Of a DNA stretch of 64,000 bases, positions 40,068-59,616 are shown one piece after another. Where the stretch lies: contig NC_087069.1 of NCBI RefSeq assembly GCF_963678635.1, forward strand, positions 33,375,090 to 33,439,089, given 5' to 3'. Position 1 is the stretch's first letter, and the number at the start of each line of letters is the position of its first letter. Both the position numbers and the translations under genes were made by a program. Below the pieces are notes generated by a model. That model was not told the DNA's origin. It saw nothing but the letters and a program-made list of their open reading frames with translations, and did not search any database. Origin of the DNA: Symsagittifera roscoffensis. Lineage: Eukaryota; Xenacoelomorpha; Acoela; Convolutidae.

Positions 40068-40436
40068 CTACTTGGAGCTGGTGTACTTGGTGACGGCCTT
40101 GGTTCCCTCACTGACAGCATGCTTGGCCAGCTCTCCGGGCAACAGCAGTCTGACTGCGGTTTGGATCTCCCGGCTAGAGATGGTTGATCGCTTGTTGTAG
40201 TGGGCCAGTTTTGAAGCTTCACCGGCGATTCTCTCGAAGATGTCGTTCACGAAGCTGTTCATGATCGACATAGCCTTGGATGAGATGCCGGTGTCAGGGT
40301 GGACCTGCTTCAGCACCTTGTAGATGTAGAGAGAGTAGGTCTCTCGCCTCTTCTTCTTCTTTTTCTTGTCTCCAGTGGGCTTCTTCTGGGCTTTGCCTGC
40401 CTTCTTGACTGCCTTTCCGCTGACTTTGGGTGCCAT
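40068..40436 (-). CDS. H2B: Histone H2B, orphaned copy left of R5
   Basis: Identical protein, but nothing upstream except R5 and then the 3' end of the second H2B gene. It has no promoter of its own, and any read-through would have to pass the hairpin at 42091-42106. Probably silent. Confidence 0.97.
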   Translation of the reverse strand: MAPKVSGKAVKKAGKAQKKPTGDKKKKKKRRETYSLYIYKVLKQVHPDTGISSKAMSIMNSFVNDIFERIAGEASKLAHYNKRSTISSREIQTAVRLLLPGELAKHAVSEGTKAVTKYTSSK

Positions 40437-40476
40437 TGTAGAGTTGTAGTTGTGGTGTTGTCGAGTTGTAGAAGCA

Positions 40477-41848
40477 ATGTAAGTATGTGTTGGTCTGTGA
40501 CCAGTTAAGCTTCTGAAGCAGACCTGCTGCTCTTTAAGCTGTTAACTTCCGGGTGTTGTTCATCTTGCGGAAAGTTGTTGTTGGAAAATTGCTTGTATTG
40601 GTGTGAGTCTGTGTCTGTTGATTGTTGTAGAGTGTCGTTTGATGTTGTTCATCTTGCGGAAAGGTGTTGTTGGAAAATTGCTTGTATTGGTGTGAGTCTG
40701 TGTGCGTATGTGTCTGTTGATTGTTGTAGAGTGTCTCGGATTAGTTCTTGTATCTTGGGGTTTGTCTGTGAAGCTCTTTTGAGGTAATTTGAGTTTAGTC
40801 TTGTTAGTTCATCTTGAATCGTCTTCATCCTGGTGATTTTATGTACTTCCTCTGTTGGTGTTAGTATTGGTAGATGGTAGGCTATTTTTAGTGCTCTGTT
40901 CTGCAATCTTTGTAAGTGACTTGTTGATGCGTTTGCCCACGAAGGTGATGCGTATGTGAATCCTGGTAGAATTGTTGATTGGTACAAAAACTTTAAGACT
41001 TTGGATTTGATGCCTTTGGCTCGTAGTACTAGTAGAAAATTGATTTTCCTTGTCGATTTGTCTTCAATTCTTTGTAGATAGTCTTTCCATGTCAGGTTGT
41101 TATTTAGGGTAACTCCAAGAAATTTAGTGGTTGTTGATGGTTCGATCTCTTCGTTCTGTAGCATTAATTTGCAGTCATTCTTCTTGCGTCTTGTAAAAAG
41201 TACAAAGTTTGTCTTCTCCGGGTTCACGTCTATCTTCCATTTCTGGCACCATGCTTCAAGTTTGTTTAGGCCACCTTGTAGTCTGTGTGTTGCATTCTTG
41301 CTTGTGTTTGAACTTGTGTAAATTGCTATGTCGTCGGCATATTGTGATATTGTTGTTAGACCTGCTTCTGGTTTGCTTACATAGATGTTGAAAAGGATTG
41401 GACTGATTACACTTCCTTGTGGTACTCCTGCACTGGGTGTGAAACTTTCGGCTTTGGCTTGGTGGTATACTACTGTTAACTGTCGGTCTGTCAGAAAACT
41501 CTTGGTCCATTTTACAATCCACTTCGGACAGTTGATCTCTAGTAGTCTGTAGTATAAGCCTTCGTGCCAGACAGAGTCAAAGGCTCGTTGCACGTCTAGA
41601 AATGCTGCTGCAACGGGTTGCTTCCAGTTATTCTCTTTATAGATTGTCTCTGTTAGACAGAGTAAATTGTCGGTGGTGCATCGTTTGCTTCGGTATGCAC
41701 TTTGAAAGTGTCCGAAGATGTCGTGATCTTCGCAGTGTACTAGTAGCTGCTCTTTGACAAAACATTCGCAGATCTTCCCGATACAGCTTGTAAGTGAGAG
41801 TGGTCTATAGTTTTTGGGATCTTTGTGGTCTTTCTCGGGTTTTGGTAA
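40477..41848 (-). mobile_element. Non-LTR retrotransposon R5, 1.4-kb 3' fragment with 710-bp flanking duplication
   Basis: The 3' end joins the same H2B leader site (GAAGCA, one base short of R1-R4). The 5' end breaks off inside the reverse-transcriptase region (GGTAA at 41848) and joins the H2B-H3 spacer rather than the leader. Confidence 0.95.
40649..41848 (-). pseudogene. Retrotransposon ORF2 fragment, R5
   Basis: Encodes ORF2 from about residue 490 (PKPEKDHK) to the end. The endonuclease and the first reverse-transcriptase block are missing. The frame runs on into spacer to a chance ATG at 41884 (MSFILLSNLQ). Motif A, motif B and YADD remain, but a functional enzyme is not expected. Confidence 0.92.
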
Positions 41849-42090
41849 TTCGAGCTGTAAGTTGGAGAGCAAAATGAAGCTCAAATCTGATTGGCTGAGA
41901 CGTGAAAGCTTAAAATTTAGCAGTTTTTTAGCTCTAAAGTTGGTCTGGAGCTGATTTAAGCAAGTTACAAGCTCAGTTGAGCTTAGTAGCTCAAATTAGA
42001 CGCTCAAAGCTAGCTGTTGAGAGCTCGAAATTGCATACAAGCCAATTTGAGCTTGCTAGCTAGAGTACAAAGAGAACTATGCTTTTTGGT

Positions 42091-42106
42091 GGCCTTTAAA
42101 AAGGCC
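42091..42106 (-). terminator. H2B 3' hairpin (unit 7, second copy)
   Basis: Identical to 766-781. Confidence 0.93.
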
Positions 42107-42149
42107 GGTTTGGTGTTGCTCAGAGCAACTAGTTGTAGAAGCTGATCGT

Positions 42150-42518
42150 CTACTTGGAGCTGGTGTACTTGGTGACGGCCTTGGTTCCCTCACTGACAGC
42201 ATGCTTGGCCAGCTCTCCGGGCAACAGCAGTCTGACTGCGGTTTGGATCTCCCGGCTAGAGATGGTTGATCGCTTGTTGTAGTGGGCCAGTTTTGAAGCT
42301 TCACCGGCGATTCTCTCGAAGATGTCGTTCACGAAGCTGTTCATGATCGACATAGCCTTGGATGAGATGCCGGTGTCAGGGTGGACCTGCTTCAGCACCT
42401 TGTAGATGTAGAGAGAGTAGGTCTCTCGCCTCTTCTTCTTCTTTTTCTTGTCTCCAGTGGGCTTCTTCTGGGCTTTGCCTGCCTTCTTGACTGCCTTTCC
42501 GCTGACTTTGGGTGCCAT
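42150..42518 (-). CDS. H2B: Histone H2B, duplicated copy right of R5
   Basis: Identical protein with leader and promoter intact. The duplication has thus restored a promoter-linked H2B to a unit that carries an element. Confidence 0.98.
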   Translation of the reverse strand: MAPKVSGKAVKKAGKAQKKPTGDKKKKKKRRETYSLYIYKVLKQVHPDTGISSKAMSIMNSFVNDIFERIAGEASKLAHYNKRSTISSREIQTAVRLLLPGELAKHAVSEGTKAVTKYTSSK

Positions 42519-42772
42519 TGTAGAGTTGTAGTTGTGGTGTTGTCGAGTTGTAGAAGCAGCAAAAAGCGAAGCTAACTTAAAAAACTGTGTTCAAATCGAG
42601 CTCGAAGAATGCTCAATTCTGATTGGCTCTCAGCTCCAAGCTTATTTTGGCTTCAATTTTTAATTTCTACGTCACTTTGAGGCTATTTAGGATTGCTAGG
42701 ATGTCTCAGCTTACTGTTTGTATTCCAGTTAAGCTTGCTGGGCTTGATAGAAGATAGAACTAGTAGATTGGT
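42519..42772 (-). promoter_or_regulatory. H2B promoter (unit 7, intact)
   Basis: GCAA motif at 42559, GTTCAAATCG at 42589-42598; drives the second H2B copy. Confidence 0.65.
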
Positions 42773-42788
42773 GGCCTTTAAAAAGGCC
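42773..42788 (-). terminator. H2A 3' hairpin (unit 7)
   Basis: Identical to 1448-1463. Confidence 0.93.
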
Positions 42789-42838
42789 GGTTTGGTGTTG
42801 AAGCTTGAAAGCTAGCAACTGGTTGAGGTAGAAGCTCT

Positions 42839-43240
42839 TTACTTCTTGTCAGACTTGGGCTGAGACGAAGACTGCTTCTTGGGTAGGAGCACAGCCTGGA
42901 TGTTTGGCAGCACACCGCCCTGAGCAATGGTCACTCCGTGGAGCAGCTTGTTCAACTCTTCGTCGTTCCTGATGGCCAACTGCAAGTGTCTGGGGATGAT
43001 CCTGGACTTCTTGTTGTCTTTGGCAGCGTTGCCAGCCAGCTCAAGGATCTCAGCAGTCAAGTACTCGAGCACAGCAGCAAGGTAGACTGGGGCTCCAGCA
43101 CCAACTCGCTCAGCGTAGTTGCCCTTGCGGATGAATCGGTGGATTCTTCCAACAGGGAACTGCAGTCCAGCTCGGCTTGATCGGGTCTTGGCCTTGGCTC
43201 CAACTTTGCCGCTCTTCGATTTTCCTCCTTTGCCTGACAT
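42839..43240 (-). CDS. H2A: Histone H2A (unit 7)
   Basis: Identical protein. Confidence 0.98.
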   Translation of the reverse strand: MSGKGGKSKSGKVGAKAKTRSSRAGLQFPVGRIHRFIRKGNYAERVGAGAPVYLAAVLEYLTAEILELAGNAAKDNKKSRIIPRHLQLAIRNDEELNKLLHGVTIAQGGVLPNIQAVLLPKKQSSSQPKSDKK

Positions 43241-43494
43241 CGTGTTGTAGTTGTAGCTGTTGTGGTAGAAGTTGTAGATTGACGATTGACTTTACCCGCA
43301 ATTTGGCTCCCTGTCTTAGGGTAGTAAGTTCAAATCGGCCACCAAGATGGGAGAGCCAATCAGAATCGAGCTAGCATTTTAAGTTATTTTAGATATGCTG
43401 AAAGCTCTACACTAACTAGCTGAGCTTGTTAAGAGCTCTAGCAGAGCTCGTTAGAGCTCTAGTAGAGCTTGACTTAAGAACTGAGATAGTTGGT
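43241..43494 (-). promoter_or_regulatory. H2A promoter (unit 7)
   Basis: As 1916-2169, type B base. Confidence 0.6.
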
Positions 43495-43510
43495 GGCCTT
43501 TAAAAAGGCC
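43495..43510 (-). terminator. H4 3' hairpin (unit 7)
   Basis: Identical to 2170-2185. Confidence 0.93.
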
Positions 43511-43553
43511 GGTTTGGTGCTGCAGCTAGGAGAGCAGCTGGCTAAGAAGCTTC

Positions 43554-44549
<996 letters not shown>

Positions 44550-44565
44550 GGCCTTTAAAAAGGCC
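44550..44565 (-). terminator. H3 3' hairpin (unit 7)
   Basis: Identical to 3225-3240. Confidence 0.93.
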
Positions 44566-44595
44566 GGTTTGGTTGGTGTGGAGTACACCTAGAGC

Positions 44596-45732
<1,137 letters not shown>

Positions 45733-45748
45733 GGCCTTTAAAAAGGCC
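45733..45748 (-). terminator. H2B 3' hairpin (unit 8)
   Basis: Identical to 766-781. Confidence 0.93.
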
Positions 45749-45791
45749 GGTTTGGTGTTGCTCAGAGCAACTAGTTGTAGAAGCTGATCGT

Positions 45792-46160
45792 CTACTTGGA
45801 GCTGGTGTACTTGGTGACGGCCTTGGTTCCCTCACTGACAGCATGCTTGGCCAGCTCTCCGGGCAACAGCAGTCTGACTGCGGTTTGGATCTCCCGGCTA
45901 GAGATGGTTGATCGCTTGTTGTAGTGGGCCAGTTTTGAAGCTTCACCGGCGATTCTCTCGAAGATGTCGTTCACGAAGCTGTTCATGATCGACATAGCCT
46001 TGGATGAGATGCCGGTGTCAGGGTGGACCTGCTTCAGCACCTTGTAGATGTAGAGAGAGTAGGTCTCTCGCCTCTTCTTCTTCTTTTTCTTGTCTCCAGT
46101 GGGCTTCTTCTGGGCTTTGCCTGCCTTCTTGACTGCCTTTCCGCTGACTTTGGGTGCCAT
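45792..46160 (-). CDS. H2B: Histone H2B (promoter displaced by R6)
   Basis: Identical protein; 1.6 kb of element lies between leader and promoter. Confidence 0.97.
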   Translation of the reverse strand: MAPKVSGKAVKKAGKAQKKPTGDKKKKKKRRETYSLYIYKVLKQVHPDTGISSKAMSIMNSFVNDIFERIAGEASKLAHYNKRSTISSREIQTAVRLLLPGELAKHAVSEGTKAVTKYTSSK

Positions 46161-46200
46161 TGTAGAGTTGTAGTTGTGGTGTTGTCGAGTTGTAGAAGCA

Positions 46201-47765
46201 TGTAAGTATGTGTTGGTCTGTGACCAGTTAAGCTTCTGAAGCAGACCTGCTGCTCTTTAAGCTGTTAACTTCCGGGTGTTGTTCATCTTGCGGAAAGTTG
46301 TTGTTGGAAAATTGCTTGTATTGGTGTGAGTCTGTGTCTGTTGATTGTTGTAGAGTGTCGTTTGATGTTGTTCATCTTGCGGAAAGGTGTTGTTGGAAAA
46401 TTGCTTGTATTGGTGTGAGTCTGTGTGCGTATGTGTCTGTTGATTGTTGTAGAGTGTCTCGGATTAGTTCTTGTATCTTGGGGTTTGTCTGTGAAGCTCT
46501 TTTGAGGTAATTTGAGTTTAGTCTTGTTAGTTCATCTTGAATCGTCTTCATCCTGGTGATTTTATGTACTTCCTCTGTTGGTGTTAGTATTGGTAGATGG
46601 TAGGCTATTTTTAGTGCTCTGTTCTGCAATCTTTGTAAGTGACTTGTTGATGCGTTTGCCCACGAAGGTGATGCGTATGTGAATCCTGGTAGAATTGTTG
46701 ATTGGTACAAAAACTTTAAGACTTTGGATTTGATGCCTTTGGCTCGTAGTACTAGTAGAAAATTGATTTTCCTTGTCGATTTGTCTTCAATTCTTTGTAG
46801 ATAGTCTTTCCATGTCAGGTTGTTATTTAGGGTAACTCCAAGAAATTTAGTGGTTGTTGATGGTTCGATCTCTTCGTTCTGTAGCATTAATTTGCAGTCA
46901 TTCTTCTTGCGTCTTGTAAAAAGTACAAAGTTTGTCTTCTCCGGGTTCACGTCTATCTTCCATTTCTGGCACCATGCTTCAAGTTTGTTTAGGCCACCTT
47001 GTAGTCTGTGTGTTGCATTCTTGCTTGTGTTTGAACTTGTGTAAATTGCTATGTCGTCGGCATATTGTGATATTGTTGTTAGACCTGCTTCTGGTTTGCT
47101 TACATAGATGTTGAAAAGGATTGGACTGATTACACTTCCTTGTGGTACTCCTGCACTGGGTGTGAAACTTTCGGCTTTGGCTTGGTGGTATACTACTGTT
47201 AACTGTCGGTCTGTCAGAAAACTCTTGGTCCATTTTACAATCCACTTCGGACAGTTGATCTCTAGTAGTCTGTAGTATAAGCCTTCGTGCCAGACAGAGT
47301 CAAAGGCTCGTTGCACGTCTAGAAATGCTGCTGCAACGGGTTGCTTCCAGTTATTCTCTTTATAGATTGTCTCTGTTAGACAGAGTAAATTGTCGGTGGT
47401 GCATCGTTTGCTTCGGTATGCACTTTGAAAGTGTCCGAAGATGTCGTGATCTTCGCAGTGTACTAGTAGCTGCTCTTTGACAAAACATTCGCAGATCTTC
47501 CCGATACAGCTTGTAAGTGAGAGTGGTCTATAGTTTTTGGGATCTTTGTGGTCTTTCTCGGGTTTTGGTAACATTGATACTGTCGCTTGTTTCCAGCCTA
47601 AAGGAACGTAGCCACTTCTCAGCGATTGTACTATGATTTGTCTTAGTACTTCTAGTACGTTGATGGGCAGGTTTTTCATCGCTTTGTAGCTAACTTTGTC
47701 TTGTCCTGGGGCAGTGTTTTTTCTGTGATTGATCACGTCTTTGAGTTGCTTTAAGCTGTAGAATT
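46201..47765 (-). mobile_element. Non-LTR retrotransposon R6, 1.6-kb 3' fragment
   Basis: Target-site duplication of 14 bp (GAGTTGTAGAAGCA; 46187-46200 and 47766-47779). Element sequence stops at about 47757 (TTTAAGCT), and eight filler bases (GTAGAATT) precede the duplication. Confidence 0.94.
46372..47757 (-). pseudogene. Retrotransposon ORF2 fragment, R6
   Basis: Encodes ORF2 from about residue 427 (SLKQLKDV) to the normal end; the reverse-transcriptase core is present but the endonuclease is absent. First in-frame ATG is internal (AMKNLP). Confidence 0.92.
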
Positions 47766-47993
47766 GAGTTGTAGAAGCAGCAAAAAGCGAAGCTAACTTA
47801 AAAAACTGTGTTCAAATCGAGCTCGAAGAATGCTCAATTCTGATTGGCTCTCAGCTCCAAGCTTATTTTGGCTTCAATTTTTAATTTCTACGTCACTTTG
47901 AGGCTATTTAGGATTGCTAGGATGTCTCAGCTTACTGTTTGTATTCCAGTTAAGCTTGCTGGGCTTGATAGAAGATAGAACTAGTAGATTGGT
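47766..47993 (-). promoter_or_regulatory. H2B promoter separated from its gene by R6
   Basis: Same elements as 1234-1447. Confidence 0.65.
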
Positions 47994-48009
47994 GGCCTTT
48001 AAAAAGGCC
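47994..48009 (-). terminator. H2A 3' hairpin (unit 8)
   Basis: Identical to 1448-1463. Confidence 0.93.
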
Positions 48010-48059
48010 GGTTTGGTGTTGAAGCTTGAAAGCTAGCAACTGGTTGAGGTAGAAGCTCT

Positions 48060-48461
48060 TTACTTCTTGTCAGACTTGGGCTGAGACGAAGACTGCTTCT
48101 TGGGTAGGAGCACAGCCTGGATGTTTGGCAGCACACCGCCCTGAGCAATGGTCACTCCGTGGAGCAGCTTGTTCAACTCTTCGTCGTTCCTGATGGCCAA
48201 CTGCAAGTGTCTGGGGATGATCCTGGACTTCTTGTTGTCTTTGGCAGCGTTGCCAGCCAGCTCAAGGATCTCAGCAGTCAAGTACTCGAGCACAGCAGCA
48301 AGGTAGACTGGGGCTCCAGCACCAACTCGCTCAGCGTAGTTGCCCTTGCGGATGAATCGGTGGATTCTTCCAACAGGGAACTGCAGTCCAGCTCGGCTTG
48401 ATCGGGTCTTGGCCTTGGCTCCAACTTTGCCGCTCTTCGATTTTCCTCCTTTGCCTGACAT
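48060..48461 (-). CDS. H2A: Histone H2A (unit 8)
   Basis: Identical protein. Confidence 0.98.
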   Translation of the reverse strand: MSGKGGKSKSGKVGAKAKTRSSRAGLQFPVGRIHRFIRKGNYAERVGAGAPVYLAAVLEYLTAEILELAGNAAKDNKKSRIIPRHLQLAIRNDEELNKLLHGVTIAQGGVLPNIQAVLLPKKQSSSQPKSDKK

Positions 48462-48715
48462 CGTGTTGTAGTTGTAGCTGTTGTGGTAGAAGTTGTAGAT
48501 TGACGATTGACTTTACCCGCAATTTGGCTCCCTGTCTTAGGGTAGTAAGTTCAAATCGGCCACCAAGATGGGAGAGCCAATCAGAATCCAGCTAGCATTT
48601 TAAGTTATTTTAGATATGCTGAAAGCTCTACACTAACTAGCTGAGCTTGTTAAGAGCTCTAGCAGAGCTCGTTAGAGCTCTAGTAGAGCTTGACTTAAGA
48701 ACTGAGATAGTTGGT
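48462..48715 (-). promoter_or_regulatory. H2A promoter (unit 8)
   Basis: As 1916-2169, type A. Confidence 0.6.
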
Positions 48716-48731
48716 GGCCTTTAAAAAGGCC
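48716..48731 (-). terminator. H4 3' hairpin (unit 8)
   Basis: Identical to 2170-2185. Confidence 0.93.
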
Positions 48732-48774
48732 GGTTTGGTGCTGCAGCTAGGAGAGCAGCTGGCTAAGAAGCTTC

Positions 48775-49770
<996 letters not shown>

Positions 49771-49786
49771 GGCCTTTAAAAAGGCC
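49771..49786 (-). terminator. H3 3' hairpin (unit 8)
   Basis: Identical to 3225-3240. Confidence 0.93.
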
Positions 49787-49816
49787 GGTTTGGTTGGTGT
49801 GGAGTACACCTAGAGC

Positions 49817-50953
<1,137 letters not shown>

Positions 50954-50969
50954 GGCCTTTAAAAAGGCC
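50954..50969 (-). terminator. H2B 3' hairpin (unit 9)
   Basis: Identical to 766-781. Confidence 0.93.
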
Positions 50970-51012
50970 GGTTTGGTGTTGCTCAGAGCAACTAGTTGTA
51001 GAAGCTGATCGT

Positions 51013-51381
51013 CTACTTGGAGCTGGTGTACTTGGTGACGGCCTTGGTTCCCTCACTGACAGCATGCTTGGCCAGCTCTCCGGGCAACAGCAGTCTGACT
51101 GCGGTTTGGATCTCCCGGCTAGAGATGGTTGATCGCTTGTTGTAGTGGGCCAGTTTTGAAGCTTCACCGGCGATTCTCTCGAAGATGTCGTTCACGAAGC
51201 TGTTCATGATCGACATAGCCTTGGATGAGATGCCGGTGTCAGGGTGGACCTGCTTCAGCACCTTGTAGATGTAGAGAGAGTAGGTCTCTCGCCTCTTCTT
51301 CTTCTTTTTCTTGTCTCCAGTGGGCTTCTTCTGGGCTTTGCCTGCCTTCTTGACTGCCTTTCCGCTGACTTTGGGTGCCAT
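51013..51381 (-). CDS. H2B: Histone H2B (unit 9)
   Basis: Identical protein; intact promoter. Confidence 0.98.
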   Translation of the reverse strand: MAPKVSGKAVKKAGKAQKKPTGDKKKKKKRRETYSLYIYKVLKQVHPDTGISSKAMSIMNSFVNDIFERIAGEASKLAHYNKRSTISSREIQTAVRLLLPGELAKHAVSEGTKAVTKYTSSK

Positions 51382-51635
51382 TGTAGAGTTGTAGTTGTGG
51401 TGTTGTCGAGTTGTAGAAGCAGCAAAAAGCGAAGCTAACTTAAAAAACTGTGTTCAAATCGAGCTCGAAGAATGCTCAATTCTGATTGGCTCTCAGCTCC
51501 AAGCTTATTTTGGCTTCAATTTTTAATTTCTACGTCACTTTGAGGCTATTTAGGATTGCTAGGATGTCTCAGCTTACTGTTTGTATTCCAGTTAAGCTTG
51601 CTGGGCTTGATAGAAGATAGAACTAGTAGATTGGT
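51382..51635 (-). promoter_or_regulatory. H2B promoter (unit 9, intact)
   Basis: Unoccupied target; GCAA motif at 51422. Confidence 0.65.
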
Positions 51636-51651
51636 GGCCTTTAAAAAGGCC
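51636..51651 (-). terminator. H2A 3' hairpin (unit 9)
   Basis: Identical to 1448-1463. Confidence 0.93.
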
Positions 51652-51701
51652 GGTTTGGTGTTGAAGCTTGAAAGCTAGCAACTGGTTGAGGTAGAAGCTC
51701 T

Positions 51702-52103
51702 TTACTTCTTGTCAGACTTGGGCTGAGACGAAGACTGCTTCTTGGGTAGGAGCACAGCCTGGATGTTTGGCAGCACACCGCCCTGAGCAATGGTCACTCC
51801 GTGGAGCAGCTTGTTCAACTCTTCGTCGTTCCTGATGGCCAACTGCAAGTGTCTGGGGATGATCCTGGACTTCTTGTTGTCTTTGGCAGCGTTGCCAGCC
51901 AGCTCAAGGATCTCAGCAGTCAAGTACTCGAGCACAGCAGCAAGGTAGACTGGGGCTCCAGCACCAACTCGCTCAGCGTAGTTGCCCTTGCGGATGAATC
52001 GGTGGATTCTTCCAACAGGGAACTGCAGTCCAGCTCGGCTTGATCGGGTCTTGGCCTTGGCTCCAACTTTGCCGCTCTTCGATTTTCCTCCTTTGCCTGA
52101 CAT
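51702..52103 (-). CDS. H2A: Histone H2A (unit 9)
   Basis: Identical protein. Confidence 0.98.
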   Translation of the reverse strand: MSGKGGKSKSGKVGAKAKTRSSRAGLQFPVGRIHRFIRKGNYAERVGAGAPVYLAAVLEYLTAEILELAGNAAKDNKKSRIIPRHLQLAIRNDEELNKLLHGVTIAQGGVLPNIQAVLLPKKQSSSQPKSDKK

Positions 52104-52357
52104 CGTGTTGTAGTTGTAGCTGTTGTGGTAGAAGTTGTAGATTGACGATTGACTTTACCCGCAATTTGGCTCCCTGTCTTAGGGTAGTAAGTTCAAATCG
52201 GCCACCAAGATGGGAGAGCCAATCAGAATCCAGCTAGCATTTTAAGTTATTTTAGATATGCTGAAAGCTCTACACTAACTAGCTGAGCTTGTTAAGAGCT
52301 CTAGCAGAGCTCGTTAGAGCTCTAGTAGAGCTTGACTTAAGAACTGAGATAGTTGGT
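52104..52357 (-). promoter_or_regulatory. H2A promoter (unit 9)
   Basis: As 1916-2169, type A. Confidence 0.6.
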
Positions 52358-52373
52358 GGCCTTTAAAAAGGCC
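52358..52373 (-). terminator. H4 3' hairpin (unit 9)
   Basis: Identical to 2170-2185. Confidence 0.93.
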
Positions 52374-52416
52374 GGTTTGGTGCTGCAGCTAGGAGAGCAG
52401 CTGGCTAAGAAGCTTC

Positions 52417-53412
<996 letters not shown>

Positions 53413-53428
53413 GGCCTTTAAAAAGGCC
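53413..53428 (-). terminator. H3 3' hairpin (unit 9)
   Basis: Identical to 3225-3240. Confidence 0.93.
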
Positions 53429-53458
53429 GGTTTGGTTGGTGTGGAGTACACCTAGAGC

Positions 53459-54595
<1,137 letters not shown>

Positions 54596-54611
54596 GGCCT
54601 TTAAAAAGGCC
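54596..54611 (-). terminator. H2B 3' hairpin (unit 10)
   Basis: Identical to 766-781. Confidence 0.93.
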
Positions 54612-54654
54612 GGTTTGGTGTTGCTCAGAGCAACTAGTTGTAGAAGCTGATCGT

Positions 54655-55023
54655 CTACTTGGAGCTGGTGTACTTGGTGACGGCCTTGGTTCCCTCACTG
54701 ACAGCATGCTTGGCCAGCTCTCCGGGCAACAGCAGTCTGACTGCGGTTTGGATCTCCCGGCTAGAGATGGTTGATCGCTTGTTGTAGTGGGCCAGTTTTG
54801 AAGCTTCACCGGCGATTCTCTCGAAGATGTCGTTCACGAAGCTGTTCATGATCGACATAGCCTTGGATGAGATGCCGGTGTCAGGGTGGACCTGCTTCAG
54901 CACCTTGTAGATGTAGAGAGAGTAGGTCTCTCGCCTCTTCTTCTTCTTTTTCTTGTCTCCAGTGGGCTTCTTCTGGGCTTTGCCTGCCTTCTTGACTGCC
55001 TTTCCGCTGACTTTGGGTGCCAT
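54655..55023 (-). CDS. H2B: Histone H2B (unit 10)
   Basis: Identical protein; intact promoter. Confidence 0.98.
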   Translation of the reverse strand: MAPKVSGKAVKKAGKAQKKPTGDKKKKKKRRETYSLYIYKVLKQVHPDTGISSKAMSIMNSFVNDIFERIAGEASKLAHYNKRSTISSREIQTAVRLLLPGELAKHAVSEGTKAVTKYTSSK

Positions 55024-55277
55024 TGTAGAGTTGTAGTTGTGGTGTTGTCGAGTTGTAGAAGCAGCAAAAAGCGAAGCTAACTTAAAAAACTGTGTTCAAA
55101 TCGAGCTCGAAGAATGCTCAATTCTGATTGGCTCTCAGCTCCAAGCTTATTTTGGCTTCAATTTTTAATTTCTACGTCACTTTGAGGCTATTTAGGATTG
55201 CTAGGATGTCTCAGCTTACTGTTTGTATTCCAGTTAAGCTTGCTGGGCTTGATAGAAGATAGAACTAGTAGATTGGT
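55024..55277 (-). promoter_or_regulatory. H2B promoter (unit 10, intact)
   Basis: Unoccupied target; GCAA motif at 55064. Confidence 0.65.
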
Positions 55278-55293
55278 GGCCTTTAAAAAGGCC
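55278..55293 (-). terminator. H2A 3' hairpin (unit 10)
   Basis: Identical to 1448-1463. Confidence 0.93.
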
Positions 55294-55343
55294 GGTTTGG
55301 TGTTGAAGCTTGAAAGCTAGCAACTGGTTGAGGTAGAAGCTCT

Positions 55344-55745
55344 TTACTTCTTGTCAGACTTGGGCTGAGACGAAGACTGCTTCTTGGGTAGGAGCACAGC
55401 CTGGATGTTTGGCAGCACACCGCCCTGAGCAATGGTCACTCCGTGGAGCAGCTTGTTCAACTCTTCGTCGTTCCTGATGGCCAACTGCAAGTGTCTGGGG
55501 ATGATCCTGGACTTCTTGTTGTCTTTGGCAGCGTTGCCAGCCAGCTCAAGGATCTCAGCAGTCAAGTACTCGAGCACAGCAGCAAGGTAGACTGGGGCTC
55601 CAGCACCAACTCGCTCAGCGTAGTTGCCCTTGCGGATGAATCGGTGGATTCTTCCAACAGGGAACTGCAGTCCAGCTCGGCTTGATCGGGTCTTGGCCTT
55701 GGCTCCAACTTTGCCGCTCTTCGATTTTCCTCCTTTGCCTGACAT
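55344..55745 (-). CDS. H2A: Histone H2A (unit 10)
   Basis: Identical protein. Confidence 0.98.
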   Translation of the reverse strand: MSGKGGKSKSGKVGAKAKTRSSRAGLQFPVGRIHRFIRKGNYAERVGAGAPVYLAAVLEYLTAEILELAGNAAKDNKKSRIIPRHLQLAIRNDEELNKLLHGVTIAQGGVLPNIQAVLLPKKQSSSQPKSDKK

Positions 55746-55999
55746 CGTGTTGTAGTTGTAGCTGTTGTGGTAGAAGTTGTAGATTGACGATTGACTTTAC
55801 CCGCAATTTGGCTCCCTGTCTTAGGGTAGTAAGTTCAAATCGGCCACCAAGATGGGAGAGCCAATCAGAATCGAGCTAGCATTTTAAGTTATTTTAGATA
55901 TGCTGAAAGCTCTACACTAACTAGCTGAGCTTGTTAAGAGCTCTAGCAGAGCTCGTTAGAGCTCTAGTAGAGCTTGACTTAAGAACTGAGATAGTTGGT
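55746..55999 (-). promoter_or_regulatory. H2A promoter (unit 10)
   Basis: As 1916-2169, type B base. Confidence 0.6.
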
Positions 56000-56015
56000 G
56001 GCCTTTAAAAAGGCC
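56000..56015 (-). terminator. H4 3' hairpin (unit 10)
   Basis: Identical to 2170-2185. Confidence 0.93.
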
Positions 56016-56058
56016 GGTTTGGTGCTGCAGCTAGGAGAGCAGCTGGCTAAGAAGCTTC

Positions 56059-57054
<996 letters not shown>

Positions 57055-57070
57055 GGCCTTTAAAAAGGCC
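57055..57070 (-). terminator. H3 3' hairpin (unit 10)
   Basis: Identical to 3225-3240. Confidence 0.93.
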
Positions 57071-57100
57071 GGTTTGGTTGGTGTGGAGTACACCTAGAGC

Positions 57101-58237
<1,137 letters not shown>

Positions 58238-58253
58238 GGCCTTTAAAAAGGCC
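58238..58253 (-). terminator. H2B 3' hairpin (unit 11)
   Basis: Identical to 766-781. Confidence 0.93.
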
Positions 58254-58296
58254 GGTTTGGTGTTGCTCAGAGCAACTAGTTGTAGAAGCTGATCGT

Positions 58297-58665
58297 CTAC
58301 TTGGAGCTGGTGTACTTGGTGACGGCCTTGGTTCCCTCACTGACAGCATGCTTGGCCAGCTCTCCGGGCAACAGCAGTCTGACTGCGGTTTGGATCTCCC
58401 GGCTAGAGATGGTTGATCGCTTGTTGTAGTGGGCCAGTTTTGAAGCTTCACCGGCGATTCTCTCGAAGATGTCGTTCACGAAGCTGTTCATGATCGACAT
58501 AGCCTTGGATGAGATGCCGGTGTCAGGGTGGACCTGCTTCAGCACCTTGTAGATGTAGAGAGAGTAGGTCTCTCGCCTCTTCTTCTTCTTTTTCTTGTCT
58601 CCAGTGGGCTTCTTCTGGGCTTTGCCTGCCTTCTTGACTGCCTTTCCGCTGACTTTGGGTGCCAT
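58297..58665 (-). CDS. H2B: Histone H2B (unit 11)
   Basis: Identical protein; intact promoter. Confidence 0.98.
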   Translation of the reverse strand: MAPKVSGKAVKKAGKAQKKPTGDKKKKKKRRETYSLYIYKVLKQVHPDTGISSKAMSIMNSFVNDIFERIAGEASKLAHYNKRSTISSREIQTAVRLLLPGELAKHAVSEGTKAVTKYTSSK

Positions 58666-58919
58666 TGTAGAGTTGTAGTTGTGGTGTTGTCGAGTTGTAG
58701 AAGCAGCAAAAAGCGAAGCTAACTTAAAAAACTGTGTTCAAATCGAGCTCGAAGAATGCTCAATTCTGATTGGCTCTCAGCTCCAAGCTTATTTTGGCTT
58801 CAATTTTTAATTTCTACGTCACTTTGAGGCTATTTAGGATTGCTAGGATGTCTCAGCTTACTGTTTGTATTCCAGTTAAGCTTGCTGGGCTTGATAGAAG
58901 ATAGAACTAGTAGATTGGT
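58666..58919 (-). promoter_or_regulatory. H2B promoter (unit 11, intact)
   Basis: Unoccupied H2B target although the same unit carries R7 at H2A; GCAA motif at 58706. Confidence 0.65.
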
Positions 58920-58935
58920 GGCCTTTAAAAAGGCC
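58920..58935 (-). terminator. H2A 3' hairpin (unit 11)
   Basis: Identical to 1448-1463. Confidence 0.93.
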
Positions 58936-58985
58936 GGTTTGGTGTTGAAGCTTGAAAGCTAGCAACTGGTTGAGGTAGAAGCTCT

Positions 58986-59387
58986 TTACTTCTTGTCAGA
59001 CTTGGGCTGAGACGAAGACTGCTTCTTGGGTAGGAGCACAGCCTGGATGTTTGGCAGCACACCGCCCTGAGCAATGGTCACTCCGTGGAGCAGCTTGTTC
59101 AACTCTTCGTCGTTCCTGATGGCCAACTGCAAGTGTCTGGGGATGATCCTGGACTTCTTGTTGTCTTTGGCAGCGTTGCCAGCCAGCTCAAGGATCTCAG
59201 CAGTCAAGTACTCGAGCACAGCAGCAAGGTAGACTGGGGCTCCAGCACCAACTCGCTCAGCGTAGTTGCCCTTGCGGATGAATCGGTGGATTCTTCCAAC
59301 AGGGAACTGCAGTCCAGCTCGGCTTGATCGGGTCTTGGCCTTGGCTCCAACTTTGCCGCTCTTCGATTTTCCTCCTTTGCCTGACAT
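58986..59387 (-). CDS. H2A: Histone H2A (promoter displaced by R7)
   Basis: Identical protein; 57 bp of leader, then the 3' end of R7. The only H2A gene in the window cut off from its promoter. Confidence 0.97.
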   Translation of the reverse strand: MSGKGGKSKSGKVGAKAKTRSSRAGLQFPVGRIHRFIRKGNYAERVGAGAPVYLAAVLEYLTAEILELAGNAAKDNKKSRIIPRHLQLAIRNDEELNKLLHGVTIAQGGVLPNIQAVLLPKKQSSSQPKSDKK

Positions 59388-59616
59388 CGTGTTGTAGTTG
59401 TAGCTGTTGTGGTAGAAGTTGTAGATTGACGATTGACTTTACCCATGTAAGTATGTGTTGGTCTGTGACCAGTTAAGCTTCTGAAGCAGACCTGCTGCTC
59501 TTTAAGCTGTTAACTTCCGGGTGTTGTTCATCTTGCGGAAAGTTGTTGTTGGAAAATTGCTTGTATTGGTGTGAGTCTGTGTCTGTTGATTGTTGTAGAG
59601 TGTCGTTTGATGTTGT

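Larger units (their letters stand above)
41849..42558 (-). repeat. Right copy of 710-bp duplication flanking R5
   Basis: Exact counterpart of 39767-40476; carries the second H2B gene, which keeps the native promoter at its right. Confidence 0.95.
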